From contig DGYV01000026.1 of assembly GCA_002398485.1 (NCBI GenBank), forward strand, positions 949 to 13,327: a stretch of 12,379 nt of DNA, written 5' to 3'. Positions 1 through 5,192 of the stretch are shown in pieces; the first letter of the stretch is position 1; each line of letters opens with the position of its first letter. Source of the stretch: Peptococcaceae bacterium UBA4997. Its GTDB lineage: Bacteria; Bacillota; Dehalobacteriia; UBA4068; UBA4997. Made by a program: the position numbers and the translations under genes. The notes beneath the pieces are model-generated. The model did no database searches. It worked only from the letters and a program-made list of their open reading frames with translations, and had not been told where the DNA came from.

Positions 1-16
1 GCTAATATATATTAGC
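1..16. repeat. 16-bp perfect palindrome
   Basis: GCTAATATATATTAGC equals its own reverse complement. It sits at the window edge, so whether it belongs to a terminator, an operator or an element end cannot be judged. Confidence 0.5.
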
Positions 17-433
17 ATTATATTTCAAGAAATTCCTTCGTGTCAAGAAACTTTTCTTATTTTAGACATTTAACTACTATTGTAATAGTCAAGTTAGAGT
101 GAGTCAACTTTTTAACAGCACTTTTTATAAATTTATACGCATATTTTTGGGTGCTATTTATTTTGAGGCTTATGCATGATGTACTCAAGTATAATATTGC
201 AACCAAGTACCTATTCTTTTTATATATCCCAAAGGTAAAATCTATGTCTTTCTACGGGTTTTCCAAAATATTTTTACTCTTAACCTTACATTTAGCAATT
301 ATTCCTTAAATAAAATCTGCCTCTGCTACAAAACATTAAGTTCTAATTCTATATATTGGCTCCTCTTAATTTTTTTACTTATTTTATAATTATATTATAC
401 TTTTAAACTATTTGGTATAAAAATATTTAATAA
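17..433. other. AT-rich spacer, no gene recognised
   Basis: This stretch is very AT-rich. A minus-strand frame stays open for about 65 codons (57-251), but it has no good start or ribosome binding site and resembles no family I know. I see no RNA gene or mobile element in it. Confidence 0.5.
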
Positions 434-490
434 TTATATTGGTATTAGATAAAAAGAGCACCTATGGAAAGGTGCCCTCTGCCAATATAA
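434..490 (-). terminator. Intrinsic terminator hairpin with an outer inverted repeat
   Basis: The core hairpin at 455-478 pairs AGAGCACCT with AGGTGCCCT (one A-C mismatch). Read on the minus strand it is followed by TTTTT, the form of an intrinsic terminator for leftward transcription. Around it lies a 9-bp perfect inverted repeat, TTATATTGG (434-442) and CCAATATAA (482-490). The outer arms are unusual for a simple terminator and could be the trace of a small element. Its CACC/GGTG core recurs at 3264-3283, 11853-11869 and 11914-11934. Confidence 0.6.
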
Positions 491-564
491 CTGTATTATT
501 ATTGTACTTATTATAATATGTTATCCCATAAATCCCCTAAAGTACACGCAAAAACCAATTAAGC

Positions 565-747
565 TCATAAAATTTTTATTCCTAAAAATTTTAACTGTAT
601 TTTCTTTACAAGGAAACTACTGTATCCATATATATTAGTGATATCATTCTCATACCATAACGCAATAGTTTCATTTCGTGCCTTTGTACCCCCACCGTAA
701 ATTAGAAGATTTTGCCTAAAAGCATATCTCCTAAAATAAGGGAACCG
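565..747 (-). other. Unrecognised open stretch, possible 3' end of a decayed gene
   Basis: A minus-strand frame of 60 sense codons runs from just after a TAG (748-750) to a TGA at 565-567. The translation contains RQNLLIYGGGTKARNETIAL followed by WYENDIT, which looks like real protein rather than translated AT-rich spacer. I do not recognise the family. No start codon with a ribosome binding site is present, so if real it is a truncated remnant. It ends about 75 bp before the terminator at 434-490, which fits a gene 3' end. Chance is possible. Confidence 0.25.
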
Positions 748-759
748 CTAAATTCCCTT
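738..759 (-). terminator. Candidate intrinsic terminator
   Basis: AAGGGAA (738-744) pairs perfectly with TTCCCTT (753-759) across an 8-base loop. On the minus strand the stem is followed by ATTTTAG, a short T-rich tail. It lies 12 bp past the stop of the chimeric ORF ending at 772 and may be the original terminator of the ATPase gene whose tail is preserved there. The stem is only 7 bp, so support is moderate. Confidence 0.4.
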
Positions 760-771
760 GGGCTGCCTAAT

Positions 772-1004
772 CTAGTGGTAATAATATAAATACAGCCCTA
801 AAAAATACTTACAAACATCCAGCAACATATCCTGGTTCATATCTACCTCTTCTTCGAGCATATCTAAAATCCGGGCTGATAAAATGCCGTAGCCCGGTTT
901 AGCTCTATCCCTAGGTCTGGGCATATTTACATCTATTAAGTCTTTTAAATTACCAGGACCGGCTGTCATAACAACTATACAATCAGCAAGATAAATAGCC
1001 ACAT
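772..1004 (-). pseudogene. C-terminal fragment of an SsuB/TauB-type ABC ATPase
   Basis: This is the second half of a 147-codon open frame (772-1215). The text VAIYLADCIVVM, then AGPGNLKDLIDVNMPRPRDR, matches the end of nitrate/sulfonate/taurine importer ATPases, where the family has 'EAIyLADRivvms..PG.i...i.v.lPrPRdr'. Walker A, the signature and Walker B are all missing, so only about the last quarter of the protein survives and it cannot hydrolyse ATP. The fragment is joined in frame to a surface-protein fragment (1005-1239), with the joint near 1002-1010. A hairpin downstream (738-759) may be the old terminator. The family match is my reading of the motif, not a search result. Confidence 0.75.
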
Positions 1005-1239
1005 TTGAGCCTAAGGTTATGGGTATGGTTACATCAGTTGTATAGCAAATACTTGCTCCCATTGTAGGGCAACTAAGCGTAAATGTAGTACCTGCGGCAA
1101 CTACCCCGCTTGTAACATTTGCTACAGGTGTAAGCAACATACCTTCAGGCAATATATTTCCTGTTACATTTGGCAAGGTGGCGGAAAGCTTATAATTAAC
1201 CGCATCTGCTCCCAATAGCGTATAGCCTGTTACTATAAC
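1005..1239 (-). pseudogene. Cell-surface protein fragment (YDG-like repeat and CHB_HEX_C-like domain)
   Basis: The minus-strand frame reads VTGYTLLGADAVNYKL, like the 'GYtLsGaDAgNYtl' core of YDG-type repeats in large secreted or S-layer-associated proteins. It continues into VTSGVVAAGTTFTLSCPTMG and ASICYTTD, the pattern of chitobiase/hexosaminidase C-terminal-like domains ('G..v.Gt.vtLsc.t.gA.IyYTtDgt.P'). The family proline/glycine turn after YTTD is degraded (VTIP). The frame has no signal peptide or anchor, is cut off upstream by a TGA at 1246-1248 and the remnant at 1240-1449, and runs straight into the ATPase fragment. It is a relic of an exported multidomain protein, probably of the same type as the SLH relic at 3303-3722. 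Confidence 0.65.
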
Positions 1240-1449
1240 ATTATATCACTCAACTAAGTCATTAAGGGCAATATCATTTGAAAGATGAACCTAGAAAAAA
1301 TCAGCATAGTTAGTATATTTCTGTTCATCTCCTTCATAGCCTAAATATACTCTTGCTTTTTCATTTTGTGTGCTTTGTCTTGTATATCACCCAATTCTTC
1401 CTTTTTGCTTAGTAGCAATTACCAGAACAAATCCATGTTTTAATTTCAT
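1240..1449 (-). pseudogene. Small hypothetical protein, interrupted by stops
   Basis: An ATG at 1447-1449 overlaps the TGA of the upstream gene (ATGA arrangement), which suggests translational coupling. The frame begins MKLKHGFVLVIATKQKGRIG and is stopped by TGA at 1387-1389. The same frame then continues with protein-like text (ARVYLGYEGDEQKYTNYADF), a TAG at 1291-1293, VHLSNDIALNDLVE, and a TGA at 1246-1248 that may be either a nonsense change or the natural end. No family is recognised. It is the last gene of the small cluster that includes the CarD gene and is read as recently inactivated. Past 1240 the same frame enters the unrelated surface-protein fragment. Confidence 0.55.
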
Positions 1450-1796
1450 TTAACTACCTTTGAAAGCTTTTTTTTAGGTGCATTTTTTCTTATTATCATA
1501 TTATACTTTGCAATTTCGTCTGCCTGACGTTTCAGATCTTCTTCGTATAACTGTTGTTTATGTAACCTTTCTGCCTCAATTTCAGGCTTTTTTTGATTAA
1601 GATAATCTGTTACAGCCACATTAAGCTCTTCATTACACATCTTTAGATGCTTTTCAAAGGCATTTGGGTAAAGAAAGCGTTTTTTACCATGCTCAGGAAA
1701 ACTTATAATTATCATACCGTCTTCCTGGCCTATAACTAATCCTATACCAAATATAGAATGCAAAACTTTTTCATTCAACAATACATTTTTCTTCAT
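1446..1796 (-). CDS. Hypothetical basic protein with an FGxG-type N-terminal domain and a helical C-terminus
   Basis: A 116-residue protein. Residues about 5-52 (VLLNEKVLHSIFGIGLVIGQ ... KKRFLYPNAFEKHLK) resemble a short beta-rich module seen in various clostridial hypothetical proteins, with the pattern 'v.H..FG.G.i ... F..G.K.F.yP.AFek.L'. Residues about 66-100 are charged and probably helical or coiled coil. The tail is Lys-rich (RKNAPKKKLSKVVK), which could favour nucleic-acid binding; that is inference. I chose the ATG at 1794-1796 because AGGGGTGA lies 5 nt upstream; a GTG at 1803-1805 would also be in frame. The upstream CarD gene stops at 1808 and the downstream small gene overlaps by ATGA, so it was part of one operon. 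It is the only unbroken member of that cluster. Confidence 0.7.
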   Translation of the reverse strand: MKKNVLLNEKVLHSIFGIGLVIGQEDGMIIISFPEHGKKRFLYPNAFEKHLKMCNEELNVAVTDYLNQKKPEIEAERLHKQQLYEEDLKRQADEIAKYNMIIRKNAPKKKLSKVVK

Positions 1797-1807
1797 ATCA
1801 TTCACCC

Positions 1808-2349
1808 CTAAATTTTTTCATCAATTTCAAGCTTTTTTAATGTGTTCTCAACATAATCCTTAACATTGTCTTTTGCTATTCCCAATACAATAGCAAACTC
1901 GCCATAAAGAAGTTCCTCAACAAGTTTTATATATTGCCTTTCTAATTAGGCAAGTTTATTCTCTGTTTTATTAACGATTCCCCGTTTGTTATATTTGTTT
2001 TTAATAAGCCGCAGCATACCCACACAATCGCAAGATTGCAGTATTGCTTGGTAATGTTCTTTTAGCAGCATCGTGTTTTGGTTTTCATATGTTTCCGCGC
2101 TTAATAACGGTATTTGCTTAATTAAATTCTGTGCTTCTTCATATTTTATGATAGGACGCATGCATACAATGGTATCTAATGGTATCTAATGGTATCTAAT
2201 GGTATGAACAACTTACAATTGTGATATAACAGCGAAAGGGTATAATAAAGTCTATCCTTGTTAATCGACGGAATATCTAAAAAACCAATTTCATCAACTC
2301 GACAAACACCGTTACCCCCCTAAACAACTAGATCACCAATTTGATACAT
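1808..2349 (-). pseudogene. CarD family transcriptional regulator, broken
   Basis: CarD/CdnL/TRCF-domain proteins bind the RNA polymerase beta subunit and affect promoter opening. From an ATG at 2347-2349, with AAAGGAGGTT at 2361-2370, the frame reads MYQIGDLVV-stop-GGNGVCRVDEIG, then KDRLYYTLSLLYHNCKLFIP, which is the clostridial CarD N-terminus (normally VVYGxNGVCxVxxIG). After a repeat-induced frameshift it resumes as MRPIIKYEEAQNLIKQIP ... QSCDCVGMLRLIK ... and ends LVEELLYGEFAIVLGIAKDN, the CarD C-terminal helices. Three lesions are visible: TAG at 2320-2322 (Tyr position), two extra copies of a 10-bp unit at 2168-2205, and TAA at 1946-1948. Removing 20 bp restores a frame of 174 codons, the usual size. 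It lies between a Cys-rich small gene and the 1446-1796 gene. Confidence 0.85.
2168..2205. repeat. 10-bp tandem repeat, 3.8 copies, inside the CarD pseudogene
   Basis: GGTATCTAAT occurs three times exactly (2171-2200), flanked by AAT before and GGTAT after, giving a continuous period-10 tract. On the coding strand the unit is ATACCATTAG. Deleting two units leaves ATACCATTAGATACCATT, which reads in frame (I-P-L-D-T-I-V-C-M-R) into the rest of CarD. The ancestral gene therefore probably had about 1.8 copies, and slippage or unequal pairing added 20 bp and shifted the frame. Confidence 0.9.
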
Positions 2350-2391
2350 AATTATTTCAGAACCTCCTTTGGGTTATCAAATGGTATTTAA

Positions 2392-2664
2392 TTACAATTC
2401 TTTTTCCAGCCATAAACGCTTGCCGCCATAATATTTTTGGGCAATTTTGTTTTATGTTTCATCATCAAGCTGTAATAACCTTGTACTAACCTGGCGGTTT
2501 ATAATATCAGCATCCTCTTTTGTAAGTTTATTTGTAAGTTTAAACGAACAAATATCTTCTTAGCATTGGGAAATATTCAGATGAGAGCACCTTCCATTTT
2601 CCAATAAACCTATGCAATTAGGTATATCAAAGATATTTTTATTAGAATACCGCGCTAGATTCAT
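2392..2664 (-). pseudogene. Small Cys-rich hypothetical protein, two in-frame stops
   Basis: The frame runs 91 codons from ATG at 2662-2664 (GGGGGTG lies 6 nt upstream) to TAA at 2392-2394, with TAA also at codon 35 (2560-2562) and codon 71 (2452-2454). The translation holds PNCIGLLENGRCSHLNISQC followed by EDICSFK, then TRLLQLDDET and NKIAQKYYGGKRLW. Cysteines at about 17, 26, 34 and 39, with a C-terminal 'YYGGK..W', resemble small clostridial Cys-rich hypotheticals that may bind a metal; that is recall, and no function is assigned. The intact flanks around each stop point to recent nonsense mutations. It ends about 43 bp before the CarD start and was probably co-transcribed with it. Confidence 0.65.
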
Positions 2665-2995
2665 CTTCATCACCCCCGTATCATATACATCTAAAGGTTC
2701 TCAAGTAAAGTTTTTTAGTAATATCCTGCGTAATTCACTAAGCAAAATTCACCTCTGTTTAGGAAAACAAATATAGTCAAGTAAGCCTTACTTAAAACTG
2801 ACCTTCAACTAAAAATTTATAAAATAAAAAAGTGTGGCTTCGACAACTGGAATTACGTTTGTCAAAACTACACGTTGTATTATTATTTTATCATAATTTT
2901 CTATTAAAATGTAAGCAGAAATTATTATAGTGTAAATTTCTTATTAAAGTAATAATTTAATATTAATATGTTCAAGCAGTATTTTAAAAAGGTTG
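2665..2995. other. AT-rich spacer upstream of the CarD cluster
   Basis: No complete gene is seen. A short minus-strand frame starts at a TTG near 2746 behind AGAGGTG (LLSELRRILLKNF), meets a TGA, and then leads in frame into the Cys-rich gene; it could be a longer start of that gene or chance. A TTGACA occurs on the minus strand at 2865-2860, but no -10 lies at the right distance. A palindrome at 2779-2793 is listed separately. Confidence 0.4.
2779..2793. promoter_or_regulatory. Palindromic operator-like site
   Basis: AAGTAAGCCTTACTT has two perfect 7-bp arms around one central base. It lies about 115 bp upstream of the first gene of the minus-strand CarD cluster, a reasonable place for a repressor site. 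No protein is known for it, and chance is not excluded in AT-rich DNA. Confidence 0.3.
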
Positions 2996-3211
2996 TCAAA
3001 CAATAAGGTATAAACAAACAAATACACTATCACAATCTGCACTATACATATAGGCTACCATATTGACGGCAATAGGGTCAACACCAAAATAGGTATCCCA
3101 ATATTTAGCACACTCAAATATTGTTATTATAATGAACTTATATGCAGATGTTTTGGAAAAGCACCGCAGTCCAGAAATATAGTAGCACTGAAAAGTATAA
3201 ATTATATTTGT
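2996..3211 (-). other. Unrecognised open stretch, possible gene relic
   Basis: A minus-strand frame of 71 sense codons follows a TAG (3212-3214) and ends at TGA (2996-2998). Its text includes FQCYYISGLRC and, later, FECAKYWDTYFGVDPIAVNM, which looks more like real protein than spacer. 'YYISgL' recalls the 'YYISSL' motif of ISAs1-type transposases, but the residues after it do not fit, so I do not assign it. No start or ribosome binding site is present. Confidence 0.25.
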
Positions 3212-3263
3212 CTATTGTTGCTTCCGCTTAATCTTGAGCTGCATATCTTCAAAATAGTAAAGA

Positions 3264-3283
3264 AGGACACCTTCGGGTGTTCT
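3264..3283 (-). terminator. Terminator hairpin of the SLH gene
   Basis: AGGACACC (3264-3271) pairs with GGTGTTCT (3276-3283) over a TTCG loop, with one G-T pair. Flanking AATAG/CTATT can extend it. On the minus strand it is followed by TCTTTACTATTTT. It lies 20 bp past the stop of the SLH-domain relic (3303), the expected place for its terminator. Confidence 0.6.
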
Positions 3284-3302
3284 CCTATTGACCTTGTTAT
3301 TT

Positions 3303-3722
3303 TTATATATTTTCTATAAAGCGCATCATCATGGCTGCTACCTGCGCTCTTGTGGCATTGCTTTCGGGTGAGAGAGTAGAACTTGTTATGCGTGTGATAA
3401 GCCCTTCCTCAACAGCCCACTTCATGCTTATAAGCGCCCAATCAGAAACAGACATCGCATCTAAAAAAGCTGAAAAATCATTAACAGCAGTAACATCATA
3501 GCCCTTATAGCTTACATAGCGGTACAAAATCGCTGCCAGCTGCTCACGAGTGGTATTATCGATTGGAGCGTAGGTATCGGAATCATATCTCTTAACGATA
3601 ACGTTTTCCTCAGCCCAGGCCACTACCTCGGCAAAGTATTTGTCACTTGCCACATCTGCAAAGTTGCTTGCATCAGTTACTTTAGGCTGGTTTTCCAATC
3701 ACCACAGCACTGTAACAATCAT
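3303..3722 (-). pseudogene. C-terminal SLH-domain fragment of an S-layer or cell-wall protein
   Basis: SLH domains anchor exported proteins to pyruvylated secondary cell-wall polymer. Two modules are visible: one from FADVASDKYFAEVVAWAEEN to LAAILYRYV, with 'TREQLAAILYRY', and a second ending SNATRAQVAAMMMRFIENI at the C-terminus. Upstream, across a TGA at 3699-3701, the same frame reads MIVTVLW-stop-LENQPKV, which is the end of a preceding SLH module ('fVTvLWRLeg.P'). The stop therefore most likely replaced Arg (CGA to TGA). Beyond 3722 the frame meets a plus-strand MerR-type fragment, so the N-terminal part, including the signal peptide, is lost. An open 131-codon frame from TTG at 3698 exists but has no credible ribosome binding site. 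A terminator follows at 3264-3283. Confidence 0.85.
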
Positions 3723-3902
3723 GCCGCTTTTGGTATTACTCGCCGAACTATCCTTCACTACGAGAGCAAGCAACTGATTACTCCATCAGAGGTTAACACA
3801 GTTTCGGGATATCGTTATTACAGCCCGTTGGATGTGGCAAACCTTTTGCTTGTTTTTGAATTAAAGGACACGAATTTATCCCTTGGGGCAAACCGCGACT
3901 AG
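3723..3902 (+). pseudogene. MerR-family HTH fragment
   Basis: The plus-strand frame reads AAFGITRRTILHYESKQLIT, then PSEVNTVSGYRYYSPLDVAN and LLLVFELKDTNLSL, ending at TAG 3900-3902. This is the MerR DNA-binding domain: 'GITrRTi.hYe..gLl.P' (HTH), then 'GYRyYs..Dv..L..i.elkd.glsL' (wing and following helix). The first helix with its start codon, and the whole dimerisation and effector part, are missing, so it is a roughly 55-residue relic. It is joined on the left to the SLH relic (opposite strand) near 3722 and on the right to an IS3-type orfA relic (opposite strand) near 3890-3900. Confidence 0.75.
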
Positions 3903-4006
3903 TCATGAGCTTGTCCAATACTTCTGTTACGGTTCCACCTTTGATGGCCTTATCTGTATAGATACCCAAAAGCAACCTGCTCTTCCGTATACCTACTTTC
4001 CTTCAT
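3890..4006 (-). pseudogene. IS3-type transposase OrfA, truncated and frameshifted
   Basis: From ATG at 4004-4006, with a GGGGTGG upstream, the frame begins MKESRYTEEQVAF, matching IS3-family OrfA ('MK.sR.tEEQi...L'). It then hits a stop near 3955. A +1 shift near 3965-3975 continues with TDKAIKGGTVTEVLDKLMTS, corresponding to 'l.e.G..vaeVcrklgiS', the HTH of OrfA. The family's 'TFY.W' and the leucine-zipper part are absent because the fragment ends at the MerR junction. OrfA binds the IS ends and with OrfB forms the transposase by programmed frameshifting; this copy cannot. Confidence 0.65.
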
Positions 4007-4083
4007 TTATCATCCACCCCATATTTAATATTCTAGCATATTTCTCTCATTATAGGTGAACTACTTTTTCGGAGAGCAGGTCA
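3890..4083 (-). mobile_element. Left-end remnant of an IS3-family insertion sequence
   Basis: The segment contains a terminal sequence at 4058-4083, reading on the minus strand TGACCTGCTCTCCGAAAAAG then TAGTTC. This has the look of IS3-family (IS51/IS407-like) ends beginning TGACC. It is followed about 50 bp later by the start of an orfA-like frame. Only this end and part of orfA remain; orfB and the other terminal repeat are not in the window. The inner break is near 3890-3900, at the MerR fragment. The group assignment is from memory of end sequences. Confidence 0.6.
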
Positions 4084-4119
4084 TCACCTCGCCTCCCTCA
4101 ATAAAGTTCGTGATATAAG

Positions 4120-4148
4120 TTGAATTTATAAATAAAATTACGTATGAT
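4120..4148 (+). promoter_or_regulatory. Sigma-A type promoter of the 4213-5112 gene
   Basis: TTGAAT at 4120-4125 and TATGAT at 4143-4148 are separated by exactly 17 bp. Each differs from consensus by one base. Transcription would begin near 4155, leaving a leader of roughly 57 nt before the ATG at 4213. It lies just outside the IS3 end at 4083, so the gene has its own promoter independent of the element. Confidence 0.65.
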
Positions 4149-4212
4149 ATTAAGGTAATTTAGAATTCGAAATAACAACTATTAAAATAATCATAATTGA
4201 GAGGATCGACGG

Positions 4213-5112
4213 ATGAATAATTTAATTAATTTGCTAAAAATTCATGGGCCTCTTACCGGAAAAGAAATCCACGAAAAAACTGCTATGAATGTCTTTAATC
4301 TTTGGAAAGATTGTAATCAATGTACTGATATCGCTACGAAAACGATTGGAACAAGGTATTTAAGGCTAGACAAACATGTTGAAGGCTATGCAAGGCTTTC
4401 CCCCTCCATCATCAGAGAGTTTTATAATTATACGGTTATCAGTTTAGTGAATCAGGCTGAGGCCGCGCACTCCAAGGCAGCTAGGCTCCATCAAGCGATC
4501 ATCACAATCAGTACAAACAAATTTGAACTAGCGCGAGATATCATGGAAAAAACTATTGAATCTCAGCATGATCCTCAAATGATTCAAGAAAAGGTTTGTT
4601 TCATGATTTCTGGAGATGTGGCATATGAAATGGCACACCTTGAACCCAGACCTGAATTTTCAACAGGCAAGATTGTAAATGGATCGGATCTTGATATTGT
4701 TATCGTTTATAAAGACCTGCCTGAAAGCATAATTAAAGGTCTTGATTCCTCTATCTATGAACGGAAATATTATTTGCTCAATAATCCAAGCTTTAAAGAA
4801 GAAATTGACTATGTCATCAAGGGTATTTCCAAGGTGGATAAACAATTGGCGTTTCAAGATTTTCAATCGATGATTGCATCAAAGGTTCTGGATGAAGGAA
4901 AATTTCTATGCGGGAATTTTGCGTTGTTTTCTGAGATCAAAAATAAAGTTGCTGATCGTGGGATACCGGAAAAACTAGCTGCTTTAAAAGAAAAGGCGTC
5001 AATTGAAAGGGAAAAAGCCAGTTTGAAACTCCTAGCATTTAATAACGCAATAAAAGATAAAGAAATGAGGCAACTGTTTTATACAACCGATGAGAGGGAA
5101 GAATTTTTCTAA
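4213..5112 (+). CDS. Winged-helix protein with a nucleotidyltransferase-like domain
   Basis: A 299-residue soluble protein. Residues about 1-75 look like a winged helix (LLKIHGPLTGKEIHEKT ... GTRYLRL ... GYARLSPSIIREF). Residues about 128-205 look like a polymerase-beta-type nucleotidyltransferase fold: SGDVAYEMAH (133-142), then GSDLDIVIVYKDLP (157-170) with the paired acidic residues Asp159 and Asp161, and a later EEIDYVI (Asp199) that could be the third metal ligand. The C-terminus (about 250-285) is helical and charged. GAGAGG lies 8 nt before the ATG. It stands alone, with its own promoter and a convergent nagB; no toxin-like or HEPN partner is seen next to it. The family is not one I can name; nucleotidyl transfer to protein or small molecule, or DNA-binding regulation, are possible. 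Sequence looks intact. Confidence 0.7.
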   Translation: MNNLINLLKIHGPLTGKEIHEKTAMNVFNLWKDCNQCTDIATKTIGTRYLRLDKHVEGYARLSPSIIREFYNYTVISLVNQAEAAHSKAARLHQAIITISTNKFELARDIMEKTIESQHDPQMIQEKVCFMISGDVAYEMAHLEPRPEFSTGKIVNGSDLDIVIVYKDLPESIIKGLDSSIYERKYYLLNNPSFKEEIDYVIKGISKVDKQLAFQDFQSMIASKVLDEGKFLCGNFALFSEIKNKVADRGIPEKLAALKEKASIEREKASLKLLAFNNAIKDKEMRQLFYTTDEREEFF

Positions 5113-5192
5113 TAATCATAGAATCAGGGCCTGTACGAGTTCCAAATGAATATGCCATCATCCTACCCCAATTCATAACTGTTTTTCTGGTT

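Noticed and set aside
57..251. 65-codon open minus-strand frame
   Set aside because: No start with a ribosome binding site, low-complexity composition and no recognisable motif; likely chance in AT-rich DNA.
2168..2205. Short tandem repeat as a CRISPR array or replication iteron
   Set aside because: Units are contiguous with no spacers, only 10 bp, and fall inside a recognisable coding sequence whose frame explains them.
1246..2562. Stop-codon reassignment or recoding as an explanation for the in-frame stops
   Set aside because: All three stop codons are involved, neighbouring intact genes end normally with TAA, TAG or TGA, and the CarD gene also has a frameshift; decay is simpler.
2837..2865. 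TTGACA on the minus strand as promoter of the CarD cluster
   Set aside because: No acceptable -10 lies at 16-18 bp.
3793..3892. Left part of the 60-codon minus-strand ORF that ends at 3793
   Set aside because: Only its right part matches IS3 OrfA; the left part is the complement of the MerR fragment.
4660..4866. 68-codon ORF antisense to the nucleotidyltransferase-like gene
   Set aside because: Its only text is the complement of a clearly coding frame; no ribosome binding site or family.
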